This document shows, piece by piece, positions 1 to 8,689 of a DNA stretch of 22,804 bases. Made by a program: the position numbers and the translations under genes. The notes below the pieces were generated by a model that saw only the letters and a program-made list of their open reading frames with translations, ran no database searches and was not told the DNA's origin. Numbering within the stretch: the first letter of the stretch is position 1; the number at the start of each line of letters is the position of its first letter. Source of the stretch: Irineochytrium annulatum (lineage: Eukaryota; Chytridiomycota; Chytridiomycetes; Chytridiales; Chytridiaceae); contig JADGJL010000393.1 of the NCBI GenBank assembly GCA_027600665.1, positions 1-22,804 on the forward strand, in the 5' to 3' direction.

Positions 1-38
1 CCCCCCTATAACGATAGGCCTAATTCTCGAGGCTCGCG

Positions 39-1127
39 TTAAGCATCAGCGGCCCACTCGTTTTCTTTGCGGATCTCCTCCAACTCCTCGGGGGTGAAGT
101 CGCACTCGATGTTGAACATCTCCCGAATCTGTAGGAACGAAGCGAGATGTCAATCCATCGTCCACTTAAACCCTGAAATCAAGCACGCCATGAAGGATTT
201 TCAATTGATACCTGCTCCGGGCTCTTCCCCTTCAACATATTCGCGACCGTCTTGCAGCCCAGGTCGAGAAGGGGCTTGATGTCGAGGTAATTGGCCGCAA
301 GGATGACCTCGAAGAGCTCCTCGTTGTCGACCTTGATGAAGGCGGCGTCCCACTCGTCGATGTCGTCCGAGCGGCGCCTAGACGTGTCAAATGCGTCCTT
401 CTCCTCCTCGGGGGGCGCGGGGGGGTCGTCCTTGTGGTGGGTACAGTACTCGATCACCTGGACGAAACAAATGATTCATTAAATTGAAGGACGGAGTTGT
501 GAACAGTAACTCTTGGGAGGGTGGAAGACACTACCTTGTTAAGGATACGACCCGTGACGTTAGGGAGCGGGATCGGGGCGTCGGTCTCGCCTACATCCTC
601 GAGCATGTTCTTGAGCAGCATGGACCGCTCGGCGACACTTTTCTCGACCGTGAAGCTCTGAAATGACAACATATCAGTTAATCCAAGCTTGCATATCGAG
701 GCGGTGGAAGGTAGGGAAATAATTTCCGGCGGCGTAATGTCGACATGGAAATGAGCGACGGTCCCCCCGGCCGGCAACGTGGCAATAACTGCAACAGCCC
801 GACTTTCCTCTGAGTCTCGTCGATGGTGGAAGCGTCAGTTGGAAGCGTTCGTCTGCTCCTGGTGACGCGTGCACGCAAGCCGTCGTCATCCACCAAATGC
901 AGATCCCACCCGACGACGTTCCCGACCGCCATCCATCCCCCCTCCACTCTTCGCGCGGGTGGTGAGTGTCCACTGTCCCCGTCGCATCGTCACCTCCCCT
1001 GCCACTTCCACTCCACCAGATCCCATCCAGGTTCGAGATGCCGTCCGACAACCTCCCAGCGAGTAAAACGATTCCGGCTACGCAGTATATGCCGTACCTG
1101 GGCGTCCTGGGAGGTCAAAACGACCAT
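39..1127 (-). CDS. SKP1: SKP1, SCF ubiquitin ligase adaptor (tandem copy 1)
   Basis: Adaptor that links F-box proteins to cullin-1 in SCF ubiquitin ligases (nucleus and cytosol). Four exons join in frame: 1098-1127, 535-657, 212-457 and 39-128, giving 162 aa, the usual SKP1 size. Introns are 658-1097 (440 nt), 458-534 and 129-211, all GT-AG and phase 0. Visible family hallmarks: N-terminal [10 protein letters not shown] then [11 protein letters not shown], the BTB/POZ stretch [14 protein letters not shown], the acidic [24 protein letters not shown], and the C-terminal F-box-binding region [14 protein letters not shown] and IRKENEW. Exon 1 codes only ten residues; its ATG (1125-1127) gives the canonical SKP1 start. 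It differs from the neighbouring copy at ten residues by my count. Two of these, Cys142 and Leu149 in the C-terminal region, replace residues (Asn, Glu) usually conserved in SKP1, so this is the more diverged copy. Identity is certain; functional difference from copy 2 is inference. Confidence 0.95.
658..1097 (-). other. Long intron 1 of SKP1 copy 1
   Basis: A 440-nt GT-AG intron after codon 10, five to nine times longer than most introns here. It begins GTACGGC and ends TTTCAG, with a likely branch point in GGATTAACTGAT about 25 nt before the acceptor. A block at 1005-1061 is closely similar to 19702-19759 in intron 1 of the third SKP1 copy. A 125-aa reading frame spanning the intron is not supported as coding. 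It may hold a regulatory element, but nothing in the sequence proves that. Confidence 0.8.
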
Positions 1128-1717
1128 GGTGAATGGTGGGATGGGAAGCAAGGATGGTGCTCAGGCGGCTTGTGAGGTCCACACGTTGATCTGATGGGCA
1201 GGATAAAAACGAGCGCCATTGTATTTGTTGACTTGTTTTGATTCATATTTCTGTTAAGCTAAGGGGAAGTGGTGAAATATAGGGTAAGATATTCATGACA
1301 ATCTGTCGAACTTCGCGGTTAATTTGATAATAAGAATTGCAAGAGACCGAAGATCTTGCCAACAGCGCTAGTAAGCATGTGCATGGAAAATGGTTGACTA
1401 GGTGGACATGTCGGGTTTTTCTGTTTATTATTATTGTTGACAAGATAAATTTACTCAATTGCGGTAGCCATACGGCCCGTCTCGCGAAAAACCATAAATC
1501 ACACAAAACATGCATTTATAACAAGGATATGAAGCAAAGACGAGAGATGGGCCAAGCGAGAAGAACGGAATCAACGAGGCCAGTTGGGGACAGATTTGAG
1601 AAGAAGGAAGCCTGACCCTCACTAAAACAGCTCCCGAACAATCGATCCCGCCAAAAACGGAGCTCGACGAGAGTGACCTTCATCAGCATTGGAAACCAAC
1701 TGCCCCGACGAAGTCGC
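1128..1717. other. Intergenic region between the two SKP1 genes
   Basis: About 590 nt holding the promoter and 5' leader of SKP1 copy 1 (right-to-left transcription starts here) and the 3' end of copy 2. A minus-strand AATAAA lies at 1424-1429, about 290 nt beyond the copy 2 stop, and is only a possible poly(A) signal. The stretch 1240-1500 is AT-richer than its surroundings. No coding sequence is convincing on either strand. Confidence 0.5.
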
Positions 1718-2801
1718 TCAAGCGTCAGCAGCCCACTCGTTCTCCTTGCGAATCTGCTCCTCCTCCTCGGGCGTAAAGTCGTTCTCGATGTTGAACATTT
1801 CCCGAATCTGTTAACCCGAAATCAGCATCACTTCGAGAAAGAGAAAGGGGGGGTTCACAAACCTGCTCCGGGCTCTTCCCCTTAATCATGTTCGCAACCG
1901 TCTTGCACCCAAGGTCGAGCAAGGGCTTGATGTCGAGGTAGTTGGCCGCGAGGATGATCTCGAACAACTCCTCGTTGTCGACCTTGATGAAACCGCCGTC
2001 CCACTCGTCAATGTCATCGGAGCGGCGTCTCGATGTATCAAAAGCGTCCTTCTCCTCCTCAGGGGGCGCGGGGGGGTCATCTTTGTGGTGGGTACAGTAT
2101 TCGATCACCTAAAGGTGGTCGCGAAAAACGGCTAAGCCAGGCGGAATCGGAAGCAGGCGGCAAAAGGAGCTAAGAAATAAATACACACCTTGCTCAGGAT
2201 CCGGCCGGTGACGTTCGGGAGCGGGATTGGCGCGTCCGTCTCGCCGACGTCCTCCAGCATATTTTTAAGCAACATCGAGCGCTCGGCGACATTCTTCTCA
2301 ACCGTGAAGCTCTGCAAACAAGGCGCAAACAGTCAGCACCAACCTAGATTAAACGCCAGAGGAAGTGGTGGAAGGTGGATGTAGGAGGCCCAAGGTTCGG
2401 GGGCCATAGGACCCGTCGTGCGCAGCAGAACATTCATCCTAATGCCCAACTGCGCCGGCCCCTGCAGTCCCACGTGCGTCGATGGGGTGACCACGATGGC
2501 CGGCATAGGCGTCGACAGGGTGGTTCCGCTGGCATGCAGCGCTCGTCATGTCCACCAAAGCCGATCTGCTTGACAATGTCCTCCCGATCCCGCCTCCACT
2601 ATGATCAGCTCCACGCCCCCGCTAGATGTCCCGTGCTGTCCACATCGTCTCTGCCGCTGCCGCTGTCGTCCCCCCATGCGCCCAATCCCTTCTTGACTTC
2701 CAACTTGGGTCCATGCCCGCTCTGGTCAACGAAGGCCCAGGACGTTCCCGACGGACGTAGCGGATCCGTACCTGGTTGTCCTGCGACGTTAAAACGACCA
2801 T
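1718..2801 (-). CDS. SKP1: SKP1, SCF ubiquitin ligase adaptor (tandem copy 2)
   Basis: Second complete SKP1 gene. Exons 2772-2801, 2189-2311, 1863-2108 and 1718-1807 have exactly the same lengths (30, 123, 246, 90 nt) and phases as copy 1 and give 162 aa. Introns are 2312-2771 (460 nt), 2109-2188 and 1808-1862. The protein starts [10 protein letters not shown] and carries all SKP1 hallmarks: [43 protein letters not shown] and [20 protein letters not shown]. Its C-terminal F-box-contacting segment matches the usual SKP1 pattern better than copy 1, so it is probably the conserved parental-type copy (inference). Differences by eye from copy 1 are A9N, S17N, N50S, A89G, A90G, V102I, L126I, C142N, L149E and E151Q, written copy 1 to copy 2. 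Same strand and head-to-tail order indicate tandem duplication. Synonymous sites differ widely, so the duplication is not very recent. Confidence 0.96.
2312..2771 (-). other. Long intron 1 of SKP1 copy 2
   Basis: A 460-nt GT-AG intron at the same position (after codon 10) as the 440-nt intron of copy 1. It runs from GTACGGATCC to TTTGCAG. Similarity to the copy 1 intron is patchy: short stretches near the middle and the motif CTTCCACC near the 3' end look shared, while the rest has drifted. A 279-aa plus-strand frame overlapping this intron is Arg/Ser/Pro-rich and looks like an antisense shadow. Confidence 0.75.
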
Positions 2802-3440
2802 CTTGGATATGGACGGGGATGCGACGTGGATGCTCTTCTTGCGTTGATGGGGCTTCTGATTTTGGTGATGGTTGGCTCTTCGCTTCCTCTTTTGCTCCTT
2901 TGACACAGGCTGCCAAAGCCATGAAGCCGTCCCGCGGTGGAAGACCTGGCTCGGATCGAAGGTCCAGGCAGGTGATGACTGCGGCGGCGAAGGTTAATGG
3001 ACCTACCTCCTCTACGTCATGGGATGGCGTTGTCTCCTCACGTCGATGTAATTCATTGGCAGCCGTCGAAGGCGGCCGAGCGCCATCCCGCCGTGATGCC
3101 GTCGCCGCGGTGAACCCTGGCTACGATTACAAGGTACCATTTATCGGAGGTGACTCTTGGCCAAATGACAGGACAAGCTTGAGCACCGATATCATATGTT
3201 CATCAACTTATTGACGAGGGATGTGAAGAGCATTACTTGAAATACATTCTAACTAATGAATGAGTGTTCATGTGCAACGAAAGAAAATGAAGCGAGGTAG
3301 TGAACGGGTGTGCGGATGCGGGCAAGGGAAGAGACCGCGGTGTTGTGCGAGTGTGTGTGTATGCGGGGTCGGTGGGAGGGACGAAGGGATGCAGAATGTT
3401 GGCAGCGGTGATATAGCTCACAGCTTTACATAGCCTGGGA
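2802..3440. other. Intergenic: SKP1 copy 2 promoter and SNARE 3' flank
   Basis: About 640 nt. The right-hand side is the 3' untranslated region of the SNARE gene; the left-hand side is the promoter and leader of SKP1 copy 2. No AATAAA was seen for the SNARE gene. No ORF here resembles a protein family, and no repeat or RNA gene was seen. Confidence 0.45.
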
Positions 3441-4386
3441 TCAAAACTTAGCATATAGTTTACAAACGATGAATGACGAACCTTTCTGCTTCAAAATATA
3501 GAGAACTAACGCGATGATGATGCCGAGAACGATCAAGAAGATGAAGAGGAGGAAGATTTTGTCGGTTGCCATTCGCCTTAAAGAAGAGATAATAATTAGA
3601 CCCTGCGAAAAAGCAACAGGATAGCCAAGAAAACGTACCGCATGAAGACTCTCAGCTGCTTATCCGCCCGCGTCAGGTTGCTCTCCACCTGCTCAACCCC
3701 CTCCGCGATCGCATGTATCTGCTCCCCCTGCTTCTTTAGCTCCTCGTTTACTGCCGCCCCGATCTAAGATGATAAGTAGAAAGTTAAACGCCTGACTGTA
3801 GCGCTGTTAGCGGAGTATCATAAAATACCTGAATGGTCTCCTCCACGATTTGCTTCGCCCTCGACGTCGACTGCAGCGTTTGCTCCTGCACCTGCATCGC
3901 CATCTGCGTCGTCTCCTTCGCCGTTAACTCCTCCACCGCTATGATACCAAATTTCATTAGCCCCTCAAATCCACTGTCCCTCCACATCAGGGGCGAAATA
4001 AAGCTCCTCACGTTTCCGCTTAACCTCATCCCCCTTCGCCGTCGTCTCCGCCCAGTCCACATCCTGCAGCAGCTTCCCAATCGTCGTTTCGTAATCCTTG
4101 GCTTTCGTCTCCCAGTCCGGCGCCTTCTCCGCGGGCAGGTCCCGTATCTCCACCAGAATGGACCGGTGAACTTGCTTCGCCCTCGCCAGCCGATTCCGGA
4201 GGTAGGAGCATTTCTAGGGGGCGGGTGAGTATGCGGGGATGAACTGGATGGAAACTGGGGGGGAATGGGTAGTAGTACCTCGATGCGCTCTTGCCCTTTC
4301 ATCTTTGAAATCTCGTTGTCGAGGACGTGCCGGATGCCGTCCAGCAGGTCCAGCATCTGCTCGTCGAATTCTTCGATCTCGCTCAT
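3441..4386 (-). CDS. Qb-SNARE of the novel plant SNARE (NPSN) type
   Basis: Tail-anchored SNARE for membrane fusion, probably at Golgi, endosome or plasma membrane (exact site unknown). Exons 4279-4386, 4012-4213, 3829-3938, 3639-3763 and 3441-3576 give 226 aa. The N-terminal part (MSEIEEFDEQMLDLLDGIRH, then NRLARAKQVHRSI) forms a helical N-terminal domain as in NPSN/Vti1 proteins. A Q-SNARE heptad region spans about residues 104-186 (KQIVEETIQ, LKKQGEQIHAI, VESNLTRADKQL). It is followed by RRMATDKIF and a hydrophobic anchor at about 189-211. The ATDK motif directly before the anchor is what points to NPSN rather than Vti1. The last exon is ambiguous: a 47-nt GT-AG intron at 3435-3481 would replace the 20-residue tail after the anchor by a short one ending YVKL, with the stop at 3418. 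The start follows from a good match to the family N-terminus. A Vti1-like assignment is the main alternative. Confidence 0.85.
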
Positions 4387-5195
4387 GGTCGAATGTGCGC
4401 TACGGGGCGGATGCGGGGATGCGGCGTGGGAAGCTGGGGGCGGATGGGATCCAGGCCGACGGGGAATCGATGAATGGAGCCTTGTGTTTCGATGACTGGT
4501 CGTCAATTTTCTCGTTCATCCCGCATCATTCGCATGTCGACAAGATCATATCCTTTAATTGGGGGATTCCCAGCTGACATGAGTAATCGCTCTCAAGTTC
4601 TATCATTTGATAAAAAAATTAATACTGCGGTGGCGGAACCCGGACCAACCCGGCGTTTGCTTTCTTCCCGTTGTCGCCGTTTTTATGCCGTTCCGCTATC
4701 CGCTACCCGTACTTCAATCTAGTGCCTCATTTCCTCAGGTTTATCATCGCTCACGCGGTGCAACGCCCACACATTTTTGTGCACTTGCAACACCATGCAC
4801 ACCAGCGGTCGGCTCTGACCTTCATGGAATATTCTTCCTCATGAGGCTCGGTGGGCGCGGTGGCGGTGGGAAAGGTGCAGTGTAATCTGCGGCCTGAAAT
4901 GAGAAGACGGCGGAAATACGTGACTGGCTTGTTTGTTGTGCGCGCGTCGCCCACGCGAGCGCAATGCTAGCCGGGAAAGGAAGAAAGCTCGGAGTGAACA
5001 TCGCACTTTGTAGCTTATCTAAAACTAACCATGGCGCCATTTCGGATGTTGCATGCAATCTACGCGATGAAAGAAGAAAGAAATCATGCGGCCCCACGTT
5101 CTTACCCCGACCCGCCTTTAAAACAGACGGCGACCACCCTCAGGAATTTCAGCCCAGAACACGCCTCATCGCTTCTTAGTTTCCATCCAGCAATA
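4387..5195. other. Divergent promoter region between SNARE and secreted-peptide genes
   Basis: About 810 nt between two genes transcribed away from each other, so it holds both promoters. A TTTAAAA stretch at 5117-5123, about 75 nt before the secreted-peptide ATG, is a plausible TATA-like element. Short ORFs here on both strands have no recognisable domain and look like chance frames. Confidence 0.5.
5117..5123 (+). promoter_or_regulatory. TATA-like element of the secreted cysteine-rich peptide gene
   Basis: TTTAAAA lies about 73 nt upstream of the ATG at 5196, in otherwise GC-rich sequence, at a spacing reasonable for a fungal core promoter with a short leader. Sequence match only. Confidence 0.35.
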
Positions 5196-5522
5196 ATGAA
5201 GGTCTCCGTTGCCGCCGCCATCTTGGCCTTCGCCGCTTCGTCGGTCTCTGCCTCCACTTGCACGACCTAGTAAGCCCTATCTCCCATCTTCATCTGTGAT
5301 CTGAACCTTGCTAACGATCCCAACCTCCTCTTTATGCTCGTCATACATTCTTACTCCACGCGTCGATCTAGCCCTGCCGTTACGGTCACCAGCGTTATCC
5401 CTGGCCGCACCGTTTGCCCCACCACGTGCGACCCGGGCATGATCTGGTGCGCGTGCCTCAACTCCTGCGAGTACTCCGGCGACTGCTGCGGGCCCAAGTG
5501 CGGCCACAAGATCTGCCAGTAA
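5196..5522 (+). CDS. Small secreted cysteine-rich protein
   Basis: Two exons, 5196-5269 and 5372-5522, joined across a 102-nt GT-AG intron (GTAAGC ... ATCTAG), give 74 aa. Residues 1-20 form a clear signal peptide: MKVSV, a long Ala-rich hydrophobic core, and cleavage probably after SVSAS. The mature part of about 54 residues has ten cysteines, including a CC pair: order STC, TVC, TTC, WCAC, SC, DCC, KC, IC. Ten cysteines suggest five disulphides and an extracellular, protease-resistant fold. I do not recognise a named family. Hydrophobin is unlikely because those have eight cysteines with two CC pairs in a fixed pattern. The size, secretion and cysteine content resemble fungal effector candidates or antimicrobial-type peptides, but that is inference. 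AATAAA at 5618-5623 is a fitting poly(A) signal. It is convergent with the annexin gene downstream. Confidence 0.85.
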
Positions 5523-5850
5523 AAGGCCACGAGCTTTGGGATCGCGTCGCCGTCCTTTTGTATCTCTCCAGAGTGTTCAAGTTCGTTTCTCCAGTGGAAG
5601 TAGCTAACTAAGTGAAGAATAAAGCTACTTTCTAACACTGACGTTTTCATTTTTACGCGTTCGTGCAAAGTGGAAGAAAGTCAATTAGCAAGCGTATCGC
5701 CATGCGGAACTGGTGTATATTATCAAAGCTGCAGTTCGTCGTTTGGGCATCATGTGCGACGACCCATTGGATAAATAAAACGTGCGAATACAATGTGCAT
5801 AATGAAAGGGGAAAAAACGTAGAAGCATCCATTCCGCCAGCCTCAAGTAT
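5523..5850. other. Convergent 3' region between secreted-peptide and annexin genes
   Basis: About 330 nt of 3' untranslated and intergenic DNA between two genes that face each other. Besides the AATAAA at 5618 there is another plus-strand AATAAA near 5773. No coding sequence or structured RNA is evident. Confidence 0.5.
5618..5623 (+). terminator. Poly(A) signal of the secreted-peptide gene
   Basis: AATAAA about 95 nt after the stop codon, followed by T-rich sequence, in the gap between two convergent genes. Confidence 0.5.
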
Positions 5851-8017
5851 CTAAGGCTGGATGAGCTCCAGCAGACACTTCTGGTAAAGTCCCGTCGTTT
5901 CCTTCTGGATACGGCTGAACAAGGTGGTGTCGTACGCCAGGAGATACTCCATCTTGACCATACGCATAAAGTCCTTGTTGCGATACCGGGTCGCAAGGCG
6001 TACTAGTCGGCCCGCGTCATGCCCTATCCCCTTCATCGACTTCTCGAAGAGCGTGGCGACGTAGTGCGGCTTGTTCTCGATCGACATGACTGCATTACGG
6101 ATCAGCCCTTCCTCGGGAGAAAATATAGTAGAGGTTTAACTAACCGAGACCCAGAATTGCCGTCTCCAAGTCACCCTTGAACTCCTTCCTCACGACAGCG
6201 CACATCGTGTCCCCGTACTTCACCTTGTACTCCACAAACACCTTCCTCAGATGTACGCAGTTCTTCTGCATCAGGAGCGTGATGAACGCCATCTCATCTG
6301 TCCCCGGTCGGCCCACCCCGGCCGCGTACAGCGCCTCCACATCCGCCGCGACGTCCGACGTCCCATCCCCCTCATCCCTCGAAGCCTGCAAGACTATCGT
6401 GAAAAGCGCCCTCAGATAACCCTTCACCTCGCCCTGCACGGTCTGCTCCAGATTCTTCTTGTATTTACGCTCATAGCACATTTTGATGGCCTCGATGTCG
6501 GCGTTCGTCCGGTCGACCAAGATCTCGATCAGCTCGGCCTCGTTGCATCCAATGCCCTTCATGGCCTCCTCGAGCGCGTCGGCGTCGTACTCGATCGGGT
6601 CTGTCACCATGCCCTTGATGAGGCGGCGGACGTGGCCCGATGTCTCGAACGTCACAAGCTCGACTAGTCCGCGGCCGACGTTCTCCTTGCAGGCGACCAC
6701 GAGCTCGGCGAGCTGCTGGGCGGTTTTTTGGGAGAGGAGGTGGATGACGGCCACGTCCTCCTTCTTCAGGTTCCGGAGCGCGGCCGCGATCGAGAGGATT
6801 TCCTCGCGGAGCTTGGCCGGAGGCGTGGGCTTGAACTTTACCACCGCCGACGCGGATGAGCTGTTACGCTTCCGGTCCCTCGGTGACTCCTCCTGCTCCA
6901 CCATCTCCTCGTGATCCTCATCCCCACTCGAGCCCCTCCTCGTCGCATCCTCCTCGCCCTCCTCCTCATCGTCCGCCTCCACAACCCTCACGCTCTCCCT
7001 TTTGCTCTCCTTTTCGTTCGCGAACGACGTCGAGCTCCGCGACTTGCGGTAATCCGACCTCGAGCTCCTCCTAGATCCATCCTCAATACTCCCCTCCGAC
7101 ATCTGCTTGCCCGCCTTTGTCACTGCAGGTGCGATCGACGCCCGTCGCGCCGCGCGCTCCTCCTTCTCATGCTTCTCGTCATCATGCCCAAACCCAGCCA
7201 GTATGTTCTTCGTCCCACTTTTAATCTTCGCCATAACGCCCGACGCGGCCTTCTCCATCGGCGCCACCGGCTTCGACGACGCCGTCGTCGCGTCCGTCCC
7301 CTTGGGTCCGAACGCGGACGACTGCCGGCTCAAGGGGCGCGGGAGGGGCTTCAGCCCGCTGCTGCTGCTCCGCTTCGAGCCGGCAAGGGAGGACCGCTTG
7401 GAGGAGGGCGTCTGGGACTCCAGCATATCGAGGGCGCTCGCGCGCGCGCGTCGGCGGCGCTCAAGGGAGAGGAGCGTGAGGAGGATGACGAGGAGGGAAA
7501 GGATGATGACGGTGGCGCCGACGATGGTGTCGGCGTAGGTCGCAATCGGGCTGGACGAGGACGCGACGTGGATGGCTGCGGCGGTGGGCGTGGCCGTCGG
7601 TGTCGCGAAGTAGCTCGCCGTCGCGGCGAGGGCCGCGGAGGCGGGCAGGACGGCGGGCTGCGGCGGATGTCCCTCTTGCGCGGCCGAACGGATGTCGCGC
7701 CTGCGCGCCGGCTTGCGCTCGTACCCGTCGAACGCGACGTCGTTGGCGTCCATCTCGCGACCGCGGAGTCGACGCGTCGGCGTGTGGCTGTTATGGTGGT
7801 GGTTGTGCATGTCGTCCCAGAGGCGGGCGTCGTTGGGTCCTGGGACGTGAACGGGAGAGGCGCCCCAGTCGCCGCTCAGGTGGTAGCGCGGGTCGCGGGG
7901 GCGGCGGTTGTAGCGGTATCCGCCTTCGGGCTGGTCGTCATCTTTCAGGTGGGTTGGATGTTATTAAGAACGCGTCCCGAACGCGTCCCGATCTCATTTT
8001 TGCGTACCTTTCGCCAT
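5851..8017 (-). CDS. Membrane-anchored annexin
   Basis: Calcium/phospholipid-binding annexin fold fused to a long N-terminal region with a transmembrane helix. Exons 8008-8017 (10 nt: ATG GCG AAA G), 6145-7941 and 5851-6089 join in frame across introns 7942-8007 and 6090-6144, giving 681 aa. I chose the ATG at 8015-8017 because its context is strong and splicing opens the frame to the first stop upstream; a start at Met48 (7810) is the fallback. Residues 1-140 are Arg/His/Pro/Ala-rich. A hydrophobic helix lies at about 142-163 (TIVGATVIILSLLVILL), followed by ERRRRAR, which predicts the C-terminal bulk in the cytosol. Residues 170-370 are a Ser/Lys/Glu-rich linker. Four annexin repeats fill about 380-681: the first is degenerate, repeat 2 has MKGIGCNEAEL, repeat 3 has GVGRPGTDEM, and repeat 4 has MKGIGHDAGRL. 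Only repeat 3 keeps a clear GxGT-type calcium loop, so calcium binding may be weak. Confidence 0.88.
7968..7990. repeat. Two-copy 11-bp tandem repeat in annexin intron 1
   Basis: GAACGCGTCCC occurs twice in direct succession inside the first intron (7942-8007) of the annexin gene, each unit containing an MluI-like ACGCGT. ACGCGT is also the fungal MBF-type cell-cycle box, but here the site is in an intron and may be chance. Confidence 0.6.
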
Positions 8018-8689
8018 CCTGGCGTCTCGTCGGTCCAGTAAGAGGGATGCTTGTGGTCGCGATGGCCCTCGGAAGGCTTCAGGGGAGCACTCGGGTCGTG
8101 TCCGGTGTAGAGGTTGCGTAAGCACACTGAGCACCTCAAGGAGTCCGCCGAAACAGGACTGCAGCGCGATAGGCCAATGTGGGGTCGCCTATCCTCGAAT
8201 CAAAGTTTCTACGAGGTGTCCTCGCCTGTGGTGATACGCGAAGGCGCTGGCCTGCATCTGATTGACGCGATCGCGGCCGCGCTGTTGATCATCGGGGGTC
8301 GCAGTAGCCCTCAAGTCAAAACTGTTGCAGTGGAAGAATTAAATCCCCTTCACGGGTTCCAGCAGCCATCGCGAGTATCGCGCGATCTTCTCCTATAACA
8401 GTCCGCGATGAATGGCAGCAATGAATGCTAGCTTCGTCGCGACCGAGCTGGGCCGTTCCGGCAACGGCCGAGTGGTGTCGTGTCGCGTGGAGCTGAATGT
8501 ACAATCTACTGCCAGTGCCATGGGAAGATTGCCAGTGCCAGTGGTTTTGAAATTCTTTCGGCACTTTTCGGGCCGGTCGGCTGGTCCACAATGATAAAGC
8601 CCGGAATTTGACGAACCCCCACTGATCTTCACTTTTCGCGACAACTCGAGTCCGTGAAGGCGTCGGCGAGCCCCACCTACCTCCGCGCG
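8018..8689. other. Divergent promoter region between annexin and ABC1 kinase genes
   Basis: About 670 nt between two start codons on opposite strands, so it carries both promoters. No TATA box is obvious. The decamer GCCAGTGCCA is repeated at about 8511-8520 and 8531-8540. Frames in this region (for example a minus-strand one at 7945-8139) do not splice in frame into the annexin and are not supported. Confidence 0.45.

Noticed and set aside
2375..3214. 279-aa plus-strand reading frame
   Set aside because: It lies opposite exon 1 and intron 1 of SKP1 copy 2, is rich in Arg, Ser and Pro, and shows no domain; it looks like an antisense frame in GC-rich DNA.
3784..4506. 240-aa minus-strand frame over the SNARE gene, with an upstream Met
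   Set aside because: It reads through introns and includes 40 Pro/His-rich residues before the family-like start MSEIEEFDEQ; the spliced model explains the SNARE better.
6911..8041. 376-aa plus-strand frame antisense to the annexin gene
   Set aside because: Extremely Arg/Gly-rich composition mirrors the GC-rich annexin exon on the other strand; no family motif, and the annexin is unambiguous.
7945..8139. Minus-strand frame starting MRCSVCLRNLYTG as a possible upstream annexin exon
   Set aside because: Its reading frame does not join in phase with the annexin exon through the only GT-AG pair available; the neighbouring frame starting MAK does.
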